Below, one piece after another: positions 1-7,867 of a stretch of 31,760 nucleotides of DNA (position 1 is its first letter; the number at the start of each line of letters is the position of its first letter). This DNA is from a virus. Under the pieces are notes generated by a model that was given only the letters and a program-made list of their open reading frames with translations, searched no databases and had not been told where the DNA came from. The translations under genes and the position numbers were made by a program. The stretch lies in the IMG/VR virus record IMGVR_UViG_3300025276_000121, positions 1 to 31,760 of that record. The stretch is one strand, 5' to 3'.

Positions 1-1
1 A

Positions 2-586
2 GGTCTAGGCCTGGACTTGCAGGTTATAAAATGGTACGATCAAGCTGGAACAGATCAGTCTTTGGTAGCTACTACAAAAACCGCGCCATATCTATTAAGC
101 AAGGGTGAGATGTTCTTTGAGGGTTTAAAGCCAGCAATACATTTTAATAACGGCAGTAAAATTGAATTAACAACTTTCTTAAAACCTATAAGGGACAACA
201 TAAGCATATACAACGTATCATCTTATGCCGAGGAGCAGAGAGCATCTTTAGGAGGCAATTCTCTTCTATACAATGCTGGCAGAATCGTTCAATCAATAAT
301 AAACTGGTTGCCAAAAGACATGTTAAATATGCCTTTTGTAGAAGGTCCTATTGTTCAAAATGGAGGTCGCGGGTTAAGCGGAGAGAAAGGTACATTTGGA
401 CCATTCCCTAGTCCATTAAAAAACTTAAATTTATATCAAATACCGAACGCTTTAAGTGCTCCTATTAATTTTGGTTTTGGTCAAGCTGTAGAGATGAATA
501 TGTGTGAGTTTATTTTATATCCAGAAGAAAACAAAAATATAGCAGAAGTAACCAAGAATATTACTAGTTACTATAACATTGATTAA
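2..586 (+). CDS. C-terminal part of a phage appendage protein with LamG/concanavalin-like domain (5' truncated)
   Basis: The reading frame is open to the left edge, so this is the 3' end of a longer gene. The TTG at 17 is internal and not a real start. The visible part begins with a VIKWYDQAG stretch and ends with a CEFILYPEE...NITSYYNID pattern. Both are typical of the jelly-roll (LamG or arabinofuranosidase-B-like) sugar-binding domains that Bacteroidota phages carry on tail fibres, with a WYDQSG strand near the N-terminus and an 'E-hhhY...NI..YY' strand at the C-terminus. The likely role is receptor or glycan recognition at the tail tip. The region between is glycine and proline rich with no catalytic motif. 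It lies directly upstream of the packaging genes on the same strand. The fold assignment is by motif resemblance only; the N-terminal part is outside the window. Confidence 0.55.
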   Translation, partial: GLGLDLQVIKWYDQAGTDQSLVATTKTAPYLLSKGEMFFEGLKPAIHFNNGSKIELTTFLKPIRDNISIYNVSSYAEEQRASLGGNSLLYNAGRIVQSIINWLPKDMLNMPFVEGPIVQNGGRGLSGEKGTFGPFPSPLKNLNLYQIPNALSAPINFGFGQAVEMNMCEFILYPEENKNIAEVTKNITSYYNID

Positions 587-591
587 TTAGG

Positions 592-621
592 TTGGATTTC
601 ACGTGATAATATAGATATAAT
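592..621 (+). promoter_or_regulatory. Possible sigma70-like promoter before the packaging operon
   Basis: In the 54-base gap between the appendage gene and the next gene, TTGGAT (592-597) and TATAAT (616-621) are separated by 18 bases. The spacing fits a sigma70-type promoter. The gap is very AT-rich, so chance matches are likely, and Bacteroidota housekeeping promoters use a different consensus (TTTG / TAnnTTTG), which is not seen here. Weak call. Confidence 0.18.
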
Positions 622-640
622 AATATAAAATTAAATAAAA

Positions 641-958
641 ATGAAAAAAGTACAAGATGAAGTAGGTCAGTATGTTGATTTCGAGGAATTAGCGCTTAAT
701 GAACTCTCAAAAAAGAAATTAAGTGAAGTTGAGTTAAAAGAATTACAACTAGCAATGCAAAGCGTAAATAACGCACAAATGCAAATAGGTGGCGTTGAGG
801 CTTATAAAACTGAATTAATAGCAAAATTCTCAATCCTTGTTAAAGAACTAGAAAGTACTAGAAGTATACTTTCAGGTAAATATGGATCTGTTGATATAGA
901 TATGGCTACTGGTGAGGTAAAAGAAATAAAAGAAGATGAGACTAATAAGAAAAATTAG
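641..958 (+). CDS. Small helical coiled-coil phage protein, function unknown
   Basis: A 105-residue charged protein that is mostly helical. Heptad-like Leu/Ile spacing runs from about residue 15 to 80, followed by a short C-terminal turn and strand (KYGSVDIDMATGEVK). The combination of a coiled coil with a 'KYG..xI...TGEV' tail is, as I recall, common in small proteins beside the structural genes of tailed phages. No catalytic motif is present. The start ATG follows an A-rich leader (TAAATAAAA) with no Shine-Dalgarno motif. The end overlaps the next gene by 23 bases, suggesting translational coupling. A role in head assembly or as a small virion accessory protein is possible but not shown by the sequence. 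Confidence 0.7.
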   Translation: MKKVQDEVGQYVDFEELALNELSKKKLSEVELKELQLAMQSVNNAQMQIGGVEAYKTELIAKFSILVKELESTRSILSGKYGSVDIDMATGEVKEIKEDETNKKN

Positions 959-1154
959 TATCGGTAGAGACTATAAGAATGATGCGATGCATTATTCTGT
1001 TGGGCAAGAAGTTTATGGTGGTCATATTATAGAAAACATAATTGAAGAAAATAATAAGTTTTCAGTTTTTATTAAAAAAAACAATGAACTAATGCCTTGG
1101 AAAGATTTTTACAAAACAATGTCTATAGCCATTGAATATGATCTTCAATATTAA
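936..1154 (+). CDS. Conserved-looking small phage protein, function unknown
   Basis: A 72-residue protein starting inside the previous gene, in another frame. It begins with a basic segment (RLIRKISIGRDYKN) followed by AMHYSVGQEVYGGHII and strand-rich sequence, which suggests a small beta-barrel or SH3-like fold. Its stop shares one base with the start of the next gene (TAATG at 1152-1156). This dense packing argues for a real gene in a translationally coupled cluster of virion or packaging genes. No known enzymatic motif was found. The protein resembles small uncharacterised proteins near the terminase in marine Bacteroidota phages, by memory only. Confidence 0.65.
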   Translation: MRLIRKISIGRDYKNDAMHYSVGQEVYGGHIIENIIEENNKFSVFIKKNNELMPWKDFYKTMSIAIEYDLQY

Positions 1155-1759
1155 TGAAAGGTTATTTAGACTTTGTAGTAAAGACAGTTGATGGTAGATA
1201 TAATAACAAGAAATCCATTGATGGTAAAGAATTGATATTAAATACGGAATTAGAGAATCATAATTACGTTAGCAGAATAGCTGAAGTTGTATATGAGCCG
1301 TATAAGAACAAAACAGGTATAAGTGTTGGTGACAAAGTAGTAGTACATCATAATGTTTTTAGGCGCTTTAGAGACATAAGAGGAGAAGAAAAAAACAGTA
1401 AGAGTTACTACGGTGATGGAATGTATATTGTTCAACCAAACCAGGTATATGCCTACAAGAAAACAACAACCACATGCTGGGTATCTTGTAAAGGTTTTAA
1501 CTTAATTAAGCCTATAAAAGAAACTAAAATGTTTTCTAATAATTTCGAGAAACCATTAGTTGGCGTTTTAAAAACTAAAGACCCAGATCTAAATGGTGTA
1601 AACGAGGGAGATTTGGTTGGATTCGGTCCAAGCTCTGAATATGAATTTATTATAGGTACTCAAAGATTATATAGAGTACCAACCACTTCAATAACAGTTA
1701 AATATGAACGTACAGGAAACGAAGAAGAATATAATCCTAGCTGGACAGAAAGCAGTTGA
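1154..1759 (+). CDS. Probable GroES-like co-chaperonin with two tandem barrels
   Basis: 201 residues that read as two copies of a GroES-type barrel. Copy 1 (about residues 3-102) has the order strand, mobile-loop-like IDGKELILNTELE (22-34), a RIAEVV strand, then SVGDKVVVHH (57-66) and a closing strand ending VYAYKK. Copy 2 (about 113-186) starts GFNLIKPI, then VGVLKT, NEGDLVGFG and RLYRVPTTSITVKYE. GroES family members share the hydrophobic mobile loop (IVL; here LIL), the 'G.V..VG' strand and 'V.VGD.V.F'. Some phages encode such co-chaperonins (T4 gp31) to fold their capsid protein with host GroEL. The position just upstream of the terminase and capsid genes fits. The assignment is by pattern only. 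The alternative is a beta-barrel structural protein. It overlaps the next gene by 56 bases. Confidence 0.45.
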   Translation: MKGYLDFVVKTVDGRYNNKKSIDGKELILNTELENHNYVSRIAEVVYEPYKNKTGISVGDKVVVHHNVFRRFRDIRGEEKNSKSYYGDGMYIVQPNQVYAYKKTTTTCWVSCKGFNLIKPIKETKMFSNNFEKPLVGVLKTKDPDLNGVNEGDLVGFGPSSEYEFIIGTQRLYRVPTTSITVKYERTGNEEEYNPSWTESS

Positions 1760-1985
1760 AGAATTAATAAAAGTAGCTGAAGAAGCTATAGTTGATTCTG
1801 GAGACGATTTAACAGCAGATAAACTAAAAAATGCAGCTGCTACTAAAAAACTAGCTATATTTGATGCATTTGAGATATTAAGTAGAATACAAGAAGAAGA
1901 GGATTTATTAAACAACAAGCCAAAGGAGCAGATTGAAGAAAAGAGCTTTACTGGTTTTGCTGAAAAAAGATCTAAAAAGAAATGA
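1704..1985 (+). CDS. Probable terminase small subunit
   Basis: A 93-residue, almost wholly helical acidic/basic protein immediately before the large terminase gene. It overlaps that gene by four bases (ATGA, 1982-1985), the usual arrangement for a terminase pair. Segments such as GQKAVEELIKVAEEAI and KLKNAAATKKLAIFDAFEIL look like a DNA-recognition and oligomerisation helical bundle, and the tail is strongly basic (EKRSKKK). Small terminases recognise viral DNA and start packaging. The call rests on position, size and helical content rather than a diagnostic motif. The start codon lies inside the preceding gene, giving a long 56-base overlap. Confidence 0.45.
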   Translation: MNVQETKKNIILAGQKAVEELIKVAEEAIVDSGDDLTADKLKNAAATKKLAIFDAFEILSRIQEEEDLLNNKPKEQIEEKSFTGFAEKRSKKK

Positions 1986-4192
1986 TCTATAAGCAAACGT
2001 TGTACAGTGTTATAACGCCTATAAAGAAAAACACTATATCTAGACTAAATAAGTCTAAGAAGTGGTCTTATGGCTATAACAAAGAGCATGATATAATTGT
2101 GATAAGTAAGACTGGTCAAATAGGTGAGATATATAGTATAAACAACTTAAGTATAGCCTTACCCAAGCAACCTGCAAAAATAGATAGATCTACTAACAAG
2201 TGGAAAGCTAAGGAATATCCTAAAGAACTTAAGTCTGTAGAAAACATATTTGAGTGGAGAGATTATCCTGAGGATTTTCAGAATAAATGGGAACCATATA
2301 TAGATGAACAATTCAGAAGAAGAGAAGAAGGCCATTGGTTTAATAATAAGGGCTTGGTTACTTACATTACTGGTACTCACTTTATGTACTTGCAGTGGTC
2401 CAAGATTGACGTTGGGAAACCTGATTTTAGAGAATCAAACAGATTATTCTACATATTCTGGGAAGCTTGCAAAGCAGACAACAGATGCTACGGCATGTGC
2501 TACCTTAAGAATAGAAGATCGGGATTTTCTTTCATGGGTTCCGGCGAGACCGTTAACCAAGCAACAATATCTTCGGATGCTAGATTTGGTATATTGTCCA
2601 AATCTGGATCTGATGCAAAGAAGATGTTTACAGATAAAGTTGTACCAATATCGGTCAACTATCCATTCTTCTTTAAACCAATACAAGACGGTATGGACCG
2701 TCCAAAAACAGAACTCGCATACAGAATCCCCGCGTCTAGACTTACAAGGAAATCAATACAATCAAAACAGAGTGCAGAAAAACTCGAGGGTCTCGACACA
2801 ACTATTGACTGGAAAAACACAGGTGACAACTCCTATGATGGTGAAAAACTAAAACTATTAGTACATGATGAGAGCGGAAAGTGGGAGAGACCTGATAACA
2901 TACTAAATAATTGGCGAGTTACTAAAACCTGTTTAAGACTAGGTAATAGGATTATAGGTAAGTGCATGATGGGATCAACATCAAATGCTTTAGATAAGGG
3001 TGGTGCTAATTTTAAGAAATTATTTAATAGCTCTAATACAACCAATAGAAATAGAAATGGACAAACAGCATCTGGCTTATACTCCTTGTTTATACCAATG
3101 GAGTGGAACTACGAGGGATTTATAGACGAATATGGATATCCAGTGTTTGATACACCTACAGAAGAAGTTTTAGATATATATGGTGATCCTATAGAAATGG
3201 GTGTTGTAGAAAACTGGAATAACGAAGCAGACGGTTTAAGAAGTGATCAAGATGCTTTAAATGAATTCTACAGACAATTCCCAAGAACAGAAGAGCATGC
3301 TTTTAGAGACGAGACAAAAAATAGTTTATTTAATCTTGTTAAGATATACGAACAAATTGACTATAATGAAGATCTAAAAAACAGCAATGTTGTAACCACT
3401 GGCAGCTTTCAGTGGGCAAATGGTATAAAAGACTCTACAGTTATTTTTACGCCAAATACTAATGGTAGGTTTGCGGTATCTTGGGTTCCAAACTCAAGTT
3501 TGCAGAATAGTCAGATACTAAAAAACGGAATTAAATTCCCAGGCAATGATCACATGGGTGCTTTTGGATGTGACAGTTATGACATATCTGGAACGACTGA
3601 TGGTAGAGGATCAAAAGGAGCTTTACACGGTTTAACTAAGTTTAGTATGGAGGATTCTCCTCCTAACACTTTTTTCTTACAATACGTAGCTAGACCTCAA
3701 ACAGCTGAGATGTTTTTCGAAGATGTTTTAATGGCCTGTGTATTCTACGGTATGCCTATACTTTGCGAGAATAACAAACCAAGATTGTTATACCACTTCA
3801 AGAGAAGAGGTTATAGAGGATACTCTATGAATAGACCTGACAAGTTATGGAACAAGTTGTCTATAACTGAAAAAGAGTTGGGTGGTATACCTAATTCTAG
3901 TGAAGACATAAAACAAGCACACGCAGCTGCAATAGAAACTTATATAGACAAATATGTTGGGATAAAGTCTGATGGTCAATATGGTGACATGTATTTTACA
4001 GAAACACTAAATGACTGGGCTGGTTTTGACATAAACAAACGAACCAAGTTTGATGCTGCTATTAGCTCCGGTCTAGCTATAATGGCTTGCAATAAAAATC
4101 TGTATAGACCTAATCAAAATGTACAAAGACCTAAATTAGATTTAAAAATAGCAAGATACACCAATGATGGTGCATTTTCTAAAATAATATAA
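1982..4192 (+). CDS. terL: Terminase large subunit (packaging ATPase/nuclease)
   Basis: 736 residues, a little longer than most large terminases. This is the motor that pumps DNA into the procapsid through the portal and cuts the concatemer. The N-terminal ATPase part shows a Walker-A-like KNRRSGFSF (176-184), with Arg/Ser in place of the classical GKT as in many terminases. It also has a Walker B LLVHDE (292-297) with the catalytic Glu, followed by a coupling-type MGSTSNA segment (330-336). The C-terminal RNase-H-like nuclease part shows a first acidic strand GAFGCDSYD (Asp531), further acidic residues near FFED (580-581), and a late KFDAAISSG. It is followed after 8 bases by the portal gene and preceded by the putative small subunit. 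Assignment is confident. Confidence 0.93.
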   Translation: MIYKQTLYSVITPIKKNTISRLNKSKKWSYGYNKEHDIIVISKTGQIGEIYSINNLSIALPKQPAKIDRSTNKWKAKEYPKELKSVENIFEWRDYPEDFQNKWEPYIDEQFRRREEGHWFNNKGLVTYITGTHFMYLQWSKIDVGKPDFRESNRLFYIFWEACKADNRCYGMCYLKNRRSGFSFMGSGETVNQATISSDARFGILSKSGSDAKKMFTDKVVPISVNYPFFFKPIQDGMDRPKTELAYRIPASRLTRKSIQSKQSAEKLEGLDTTIDWKNTGDNSYDGEKLKLLVHDESGKWERPDNILNNWRVTKTCLRLGNRIIGKCMMGSTSNALDKGGANFKKLFNSSNTTNRNRNGQTASGLYSLFIPMEWNYEGFIDEYGYPVFDTPTEEVLDIYGDPIEMGVVENWNNEADGLRSDQDALNEFYRQFPRTEEHAFRDETKNSLFNLVKIYEQIDYNEDLKNSNVVTTGSFQWANGIKDSTVIFTPNTNGRFAVSWVPNSSLQNSQILKNGIKFPGNDHMGAFGCDSYDISGTTDGRGSKGALHGLTKFSMEDSPPNTFFLQYVARPQTAEMFFEDVLMACVFYGMPILCENNKPRLLYHFKRRGYRGYSMNRPDKLWNKLSITEKELGGIPNSSEDIKQAHAAAIETYIDKYVGIKSDGQYGDMYFTETLNDWAGFDINKRTKFDAAISSGLAIMACNKNLYRPNQNVQRPKLDLKIARYTNDGAFSKII

Positions 4193-4200
4193 AAATAAAT

Positions 4201-6633
4201 ATGGCTCAATTACCAATAACAAGTTATTTTCCAAGCCAGATTGCTAGCGATCAGGAGAAGGCATCATTAAAGTACGGTACCCTAATAGGTAGAGCCATAG
4301 AGAGCGAGTGGTTCAATTCTGGTAGTGGAGGAAGAGGAAGTAGATTCGAAAGCAATAGAAATAGCTTTCATGGATTAAGACTTTATTCTAGAGGAGAGCA
4401 ACCTGTTCAAAAATACAAAGACGAATTATCTATAAATGGTGATATGTCTTACTTGAATTTAGATTGGAAACCAGTACCTGTCATCCCAAAATTTGTGGAT
4501 ATAGTAACTAATGGTATATCTGATAGATCGTTTGATATAAAAGCTTATTCACAAGATCCATTTGGAGTAGACAAACGTACTAGATATATGGATTCTATCT
4601 TACGGGATATGCAAACAAGAGAACTTACTGAAATGGTTCAAACTAACTTCGGTGTTGACTTGTTCGAAAACAATCCAGAAACCTTACCAAAAAACAAGGA
4701 GGAGTTAGATCTTCACATGCAATTAAGCTATAAGCAAAGTGTTGAGTTAGCTGAGGAGCAAGCTATAAATGTATTACTGGAAGGTAATAAATATGATTTA
4801 ATAAAAAGGAGATGCAACTATGATCTAACCACAATAGGATTAGGAGCAATAAAAAATAGATTCTCAAAATCCGAGGGTGTTAAAGTAGAGTATGTTGATC
4901 CAGTTAATCTGGTTTACTCTTATACGGAATCACCTTATTTTGATGATTTATATTATGTTGGTGAAGTAAAGAGCGTGCACATCAACGAATTAAAAAAACA
5001 ATTTCCTGGCTTAACAGATGAGGACTTGAAGAAGATTGCTGGTCAGTCATATGGTAACAATAATGCTTCTAATAGAAACCTACAGAATTATAGTGAAGAT
5101 GATGGTAATACCATACAGGTATTGTATTATAACTATAAGACTTATACTAACGAAGTTTATAAAGTAAAAGACACTTCTACAGGAGCTTCTAAATTAATAC
5201 CAAAAGATGACACTTTCTCTCCACCTCCAGAAATGTATGATCAATTTGGTATAGAAAAATTATCTAGATCAATAGAGGTTTTATATGAAGGCGTTAAGAT
5301 ACTAGGTGGGATGACACTAGAGTGGAAGATAGCTTCTAATATGATAAGACCTAAAAGTGATTTTACTAAGGTTAAGATGAACTATAGTATAGTTGCGCCT
5401 AGAATGTATAAGGGTCGCATAGAATCAATTGTAAGCCGTATAACTGGATTTGCTGATATGATACAGCTAACTCATCTTAAACTGCAACAGGTGTTGTCTA
5501 GAATGGTTCCTGACGGGGTTTACTTAGATGCAGACGGTTTAGCTGAGATAGATTTAGGTAATGGGACAAATTACAATCCGCAAGAAGCATTAAACATGTT
5601 TTTTCAAACAGGTTCTGTTATAGGTAGATCTTTTACGCAGGATGGTGATATGAATCCTGGTAAAATACCTATACAAGAAATAACTAGCGGTTCTGGTGGA
5701 AACAAATTATCGGCTCTAATAAGCACATATAATTACTATCTGCAAATGATACGTGATGTAACTGGCTTGAATGAAGCTAGAGATGGAAGTACGCCTGATG
5801 CTAGAGCTCTAGTTGGTGTACAAAAAATAGCCGCTGCTAATTCTAATACAGCTACTAGACATATATTAGATGGTAGCTTATTCTTAACATCTGATTTAGC
5901 TGAAAATTTATCTCTTAGAATATCTGACATATTAGAATATTCACCAGCAAAAGAAGCTTTCGCACACAAGATAGGTAATCAAAACGTAGCTGTATTAGAG
6001 GAGATGAAAGATCTATACTTACACGATTTCGCTATTTTCATAGAACTACAACCTGATGATGAAGAAAAGGCTATACTAGAAAACAACATACAAGCTGCGA
6101 TATCTTCTGGCTTGATAGATATTGATGATGCTATAGATCTTAGAGAGATAAGAAGCACTAGGTTAGCTAATCAATTATTGAAGATAAGAAGAAAAGCTAA
6201 GCAGGAAAGAGATATGCAAATGCAGCAGCAGAACATACAGGCTCAAGCAGATGCTAATGCCCAGGCACAACAGGTTTCTGCTCAAGCAGAGGTTATGAAA
6301 AACCAGGCAATAACAGCTCAAAAAGCAGAACTACTAAAATTGCAAGCATCAATAGACTCACAAAAAATGATGCAAGAAATAGCTGCTAAGAAAGAATTAA
6401 TGCAACTAGAGTTTCAAATGAACATAAGACTAAAGCAAGCAGAGTTTAGTGGAACTAAAAAAAGAGAGTTACTCAAGGAGGACAGAAAAGACGATAGATC
6501 TAGAATGGAAGCAACTCAGCAAGGAGAAATAAAATACAGAAACCAAACAAATCAAGTACCAAAGAATTTTGAATCAGCGGGAAATGATATATTAGGTGGT
6601 GGATTTAACTTAGATTCCACTAATCCTAGGTAA
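4201..6633 (+). CDS. Portal protein
   Basis: 810 residues, directly after the large terminase. The portal forms the dodecameric ring at the DNA-entry vertex and docks the terminase and tail. The sequence has an N-terminal wing-type region (TLIGRAIESEW, then the VPKFVDIVTNGI-like helix near residue 95-107). It also has a central stem/clip region ending in QMIRDVTGLNEARDGSTPD (about 516-534), a pattern common in large portals of podovirus-type phages. The C-terminus is a long Gln/Ala/Lys-rich coiled coil (about 659-780) with many MQQQNIQAQADANAQAQ-type stretches, a likely barrel extending into the capsid. The start follows AAAATAAAT and no Shine-Dalgarno. It ends in five consecutive in-frame stop codons. 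Confidence 0.88.
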   Translation: MAQLPITSYFPSQIASDQEKASLKYGTLIGRAIESEWFNSGSGGRGSRFESNRNSFHGLRLYSRGEQPVQKYKDELSINGDMSYLNLDWKPVPVIPKFVDIVTNGISDRSFDIKAYSQDPFGVDKRTRYMDSILRDMQTRELTEMVQTNFGVDLFENNPETLPKNKEELDLHMQLSYKQSVELAEEQAINVLLEGNKYDLIKRRCNYDLTTIGLGAIKNRFSKSEGVKVEYVDPVNLVYSYTESPYFDDLYYVGEVKSVHINELKKQFPGLTDEDLKKIAGQSYGNNNASNRNLQNYSEDDGNTIQVLYYNYKTYTNEVYKVKDTSTGASKLIPKDDTFSPPPEMYDQFGIEKLSRSIEVLYEGVKILGGMTLEWKIASNMIRPKSDFTKVKMNYSIVAPRMYKGRIESIVSRITGFADMIQLTHLKLQQVLSRMVPDGVYLDADGLAEIDLGNGTNYNPQEALNMFFQTGSVIGRSFTQDGDMNPGKIPIQEITSGSGGNKLSALISTYNYYLQMIRDVTGLNEARDGSTPDARALVGVQKIAAANSNTATRHILDGSLFLTSDLAENLSLRISDILEYSPAKEAFAHKIGNQNVAVLEEMKDLYLHDFAIFIELQPDDEEKAILENNIQAAISSGLIDIDDAIDLREIRSTRLANQLLKIRRKAKQERDMQMQQQNIQAQADANAQAQQVSAQAEVMKNQAITAQKAELLKLQASIDSQKMMQEIAAKKELMQLEFQMNIRLKQAEFSGTKKRELLKEDRKDDRSRMEATQQGEIKYRNQTNQVPKNFESAGNDILGGGFNLDSTNPR

Positions 6634-6645
6634 TAATAGTAATAA
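6631..6645 (+). other. Run of five in-frame stop codons after the portal gene
   Basis: The portal frame ends TAA TAA TAG TAA TAA with no sense codon between. A similar run of four (TAA TAG TAA TAA) ends the 211-residue protein at 20584-20595. AT-rich composition makes stop triplets common, but runs this long in frame are still notable. Confidence 0.9.
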
Positions 6646-6665
6646 CACTTATATAATATCTTATC

Positions 6666-7850
6666 ATGTCAGAAAAAACACAAGAAGTAACCGAGGTAGT
6701 TGAAGAAGCTGCAGCGGAAGTAGGAACTAATCCAATGTCATTTAATGATGGCATTATAAAGGTTGATTTATCAGAACTTAATAAGTCAGAAGATAAAAAA
6801 GAACCTGAACAAACACAACAGGAAGTTGTAGAACAACCAAAACCAGAAGTTGTTGAGGAAATAATAGAACAGGTAATGGATACTCCAGCTGAAGAAGCTG
6901 TATTACCAGACACTGTTGAATCCGTTATAGAAGAAATAACAGATGAAGAGGTTGTTGAGCAGGTTCAAGACTTAGCAGAAGAAGTTCAAGAAGCGGTAGA
7001 GTACGAACAACAAACAGGTGCAGAATTACCTGAAAATATACAGAAAGTTGTTGATTTCATGAATGAAACTAACGGCACTTTAGAAGATTATGTTAAGTTA
7101 AATCAAAACTATGATGACCTAAACGAAGATCAACTATTGATGGAGTACTACAATACTACTAAACCTCACCTGGATAGAGAGGATATAGATTTTCTAATGG
7201 AAGACAATTTCTCTTATGATGAAGATTTAGATGAAGATGTAGATGTAAGACGAAAGAAAATAGCTAGAAGAGAAGAACTAGCTAAAGCTAAGAGTCATCT
7301 AGATGGTTTAAAAAATAATTATTACGAAGAAATAAAAGGTGGTAGTAAGCTGTTACCTGAACAAAAAGAAGCGGTTGATTTTTTCAATCGTTATAAAAAA
7401 GAAAACGAAGAAGCTAGTAAAATGGCTGAACATAATGTGTCTACATTTAATAAGAAGACTGAAAATGTATTTTCTAAGGATTTCAAAGGTTTTGAATATT
7501 CTGTGGGAGATAAGAAGTTTAGGTTTAAAGTAAACAATGCAGACGAAGTAAAGACTAACCAAAGCGACATTAATAATTTCGTCAAGAAGTTCTTGAATGA
7601 TAAAAATGAAATGTCAGATGCTAAGGGTTATCATAAGTCTTTATTTACAGCTATGAATCCTGATAAGATTGCACAGCACTTTTACGAGCAAGGAAAAGCC
7701 GATGGCGTAAGAGATAGTATAAAGAAATCAAAAAACATTGATATGAGTCCTAGAGGGACGCATGAAGAAGTCAGTGATAATGGTGGATTTAAAGTGCGAG
7801 CTATTAGTGATTCTAAAACTTCTAAGTTTGGAATTAAACGAAAAAAATAA
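6666..7850 (+). CDS. Acidic scaffold-like head assembly protein
   Basis: 394 residues between portal and capsid genes, the usual site of the scaffolding protein. The N-terminal about 125 residues are extremely acidic and low-complexity (repeated EEVVEQ/EEIIEQ-type stretches). A helical middle follows (about 185-270, with RRKKIARREELAKAKSHLDG), and then a more folded part with the strand-rich FKGFEYSVGDKKFRFKV. The C-terminus is basic (TSKFGIKRKK), as in many scaffolds that bind capsid protein through a positively charged tail. No protease motif is visible, so it is not obviously a prohead protease. The inferred role is to template procapsid assembly and then leave. It could alternatively be an internal head protein. 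Confidence 0.7.
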   Translation: MSEKTQEVTEVVEEAAAEVGTNPMSFNDGIIKVDLSELNKSEDKKEPEQTQQEVVEQPKPEVVEEIIEQVMDTPAEEAVLPDTVESVIEEITDEEVVEQVQDLAEEVQEAVEYEQQTGAELPENIQKVVDFMNETNGTLEDYVKLNQNYDDLNEDQLLMEYYNTTKPHLDREDIDFLMEDNFSYDEDLDEDVDVRRKKIARREELAKAKSHLDGLKNNYYEEIKGGSKLLPEQKEAVDFFNRYKKENEEASKMAEHNVSTFNKKTENVFSKDFKGFEYSVGDKKFRFKVNNADEVKTNQSDINNFVKKFLNDKNEMSDAKGYHKSLFTAMNPDKIAQHFYEQGKADGVRDSIKKSKNIDMSPRGTHEEVSDNGGFKVRAISDSKTSKFGIKRKK

Positions 7851-7867
7851 CTTAAAATTTAAAAATT

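Noticed and set aside
17-586. TTG at 17 as a true start codon
   Set aside because: The frame continues upstream without a stop to the window edge, and the lectin-like motif begins right at this point, so the gene is truncated by the window.
2304-2852. 182-residue frame inside the large terminase gene
   Set aside because: It is fully covered by the terminase frame, whose Walker and nuclease motifs are clear. The alternative translation has no domain-like pattern and no leader.
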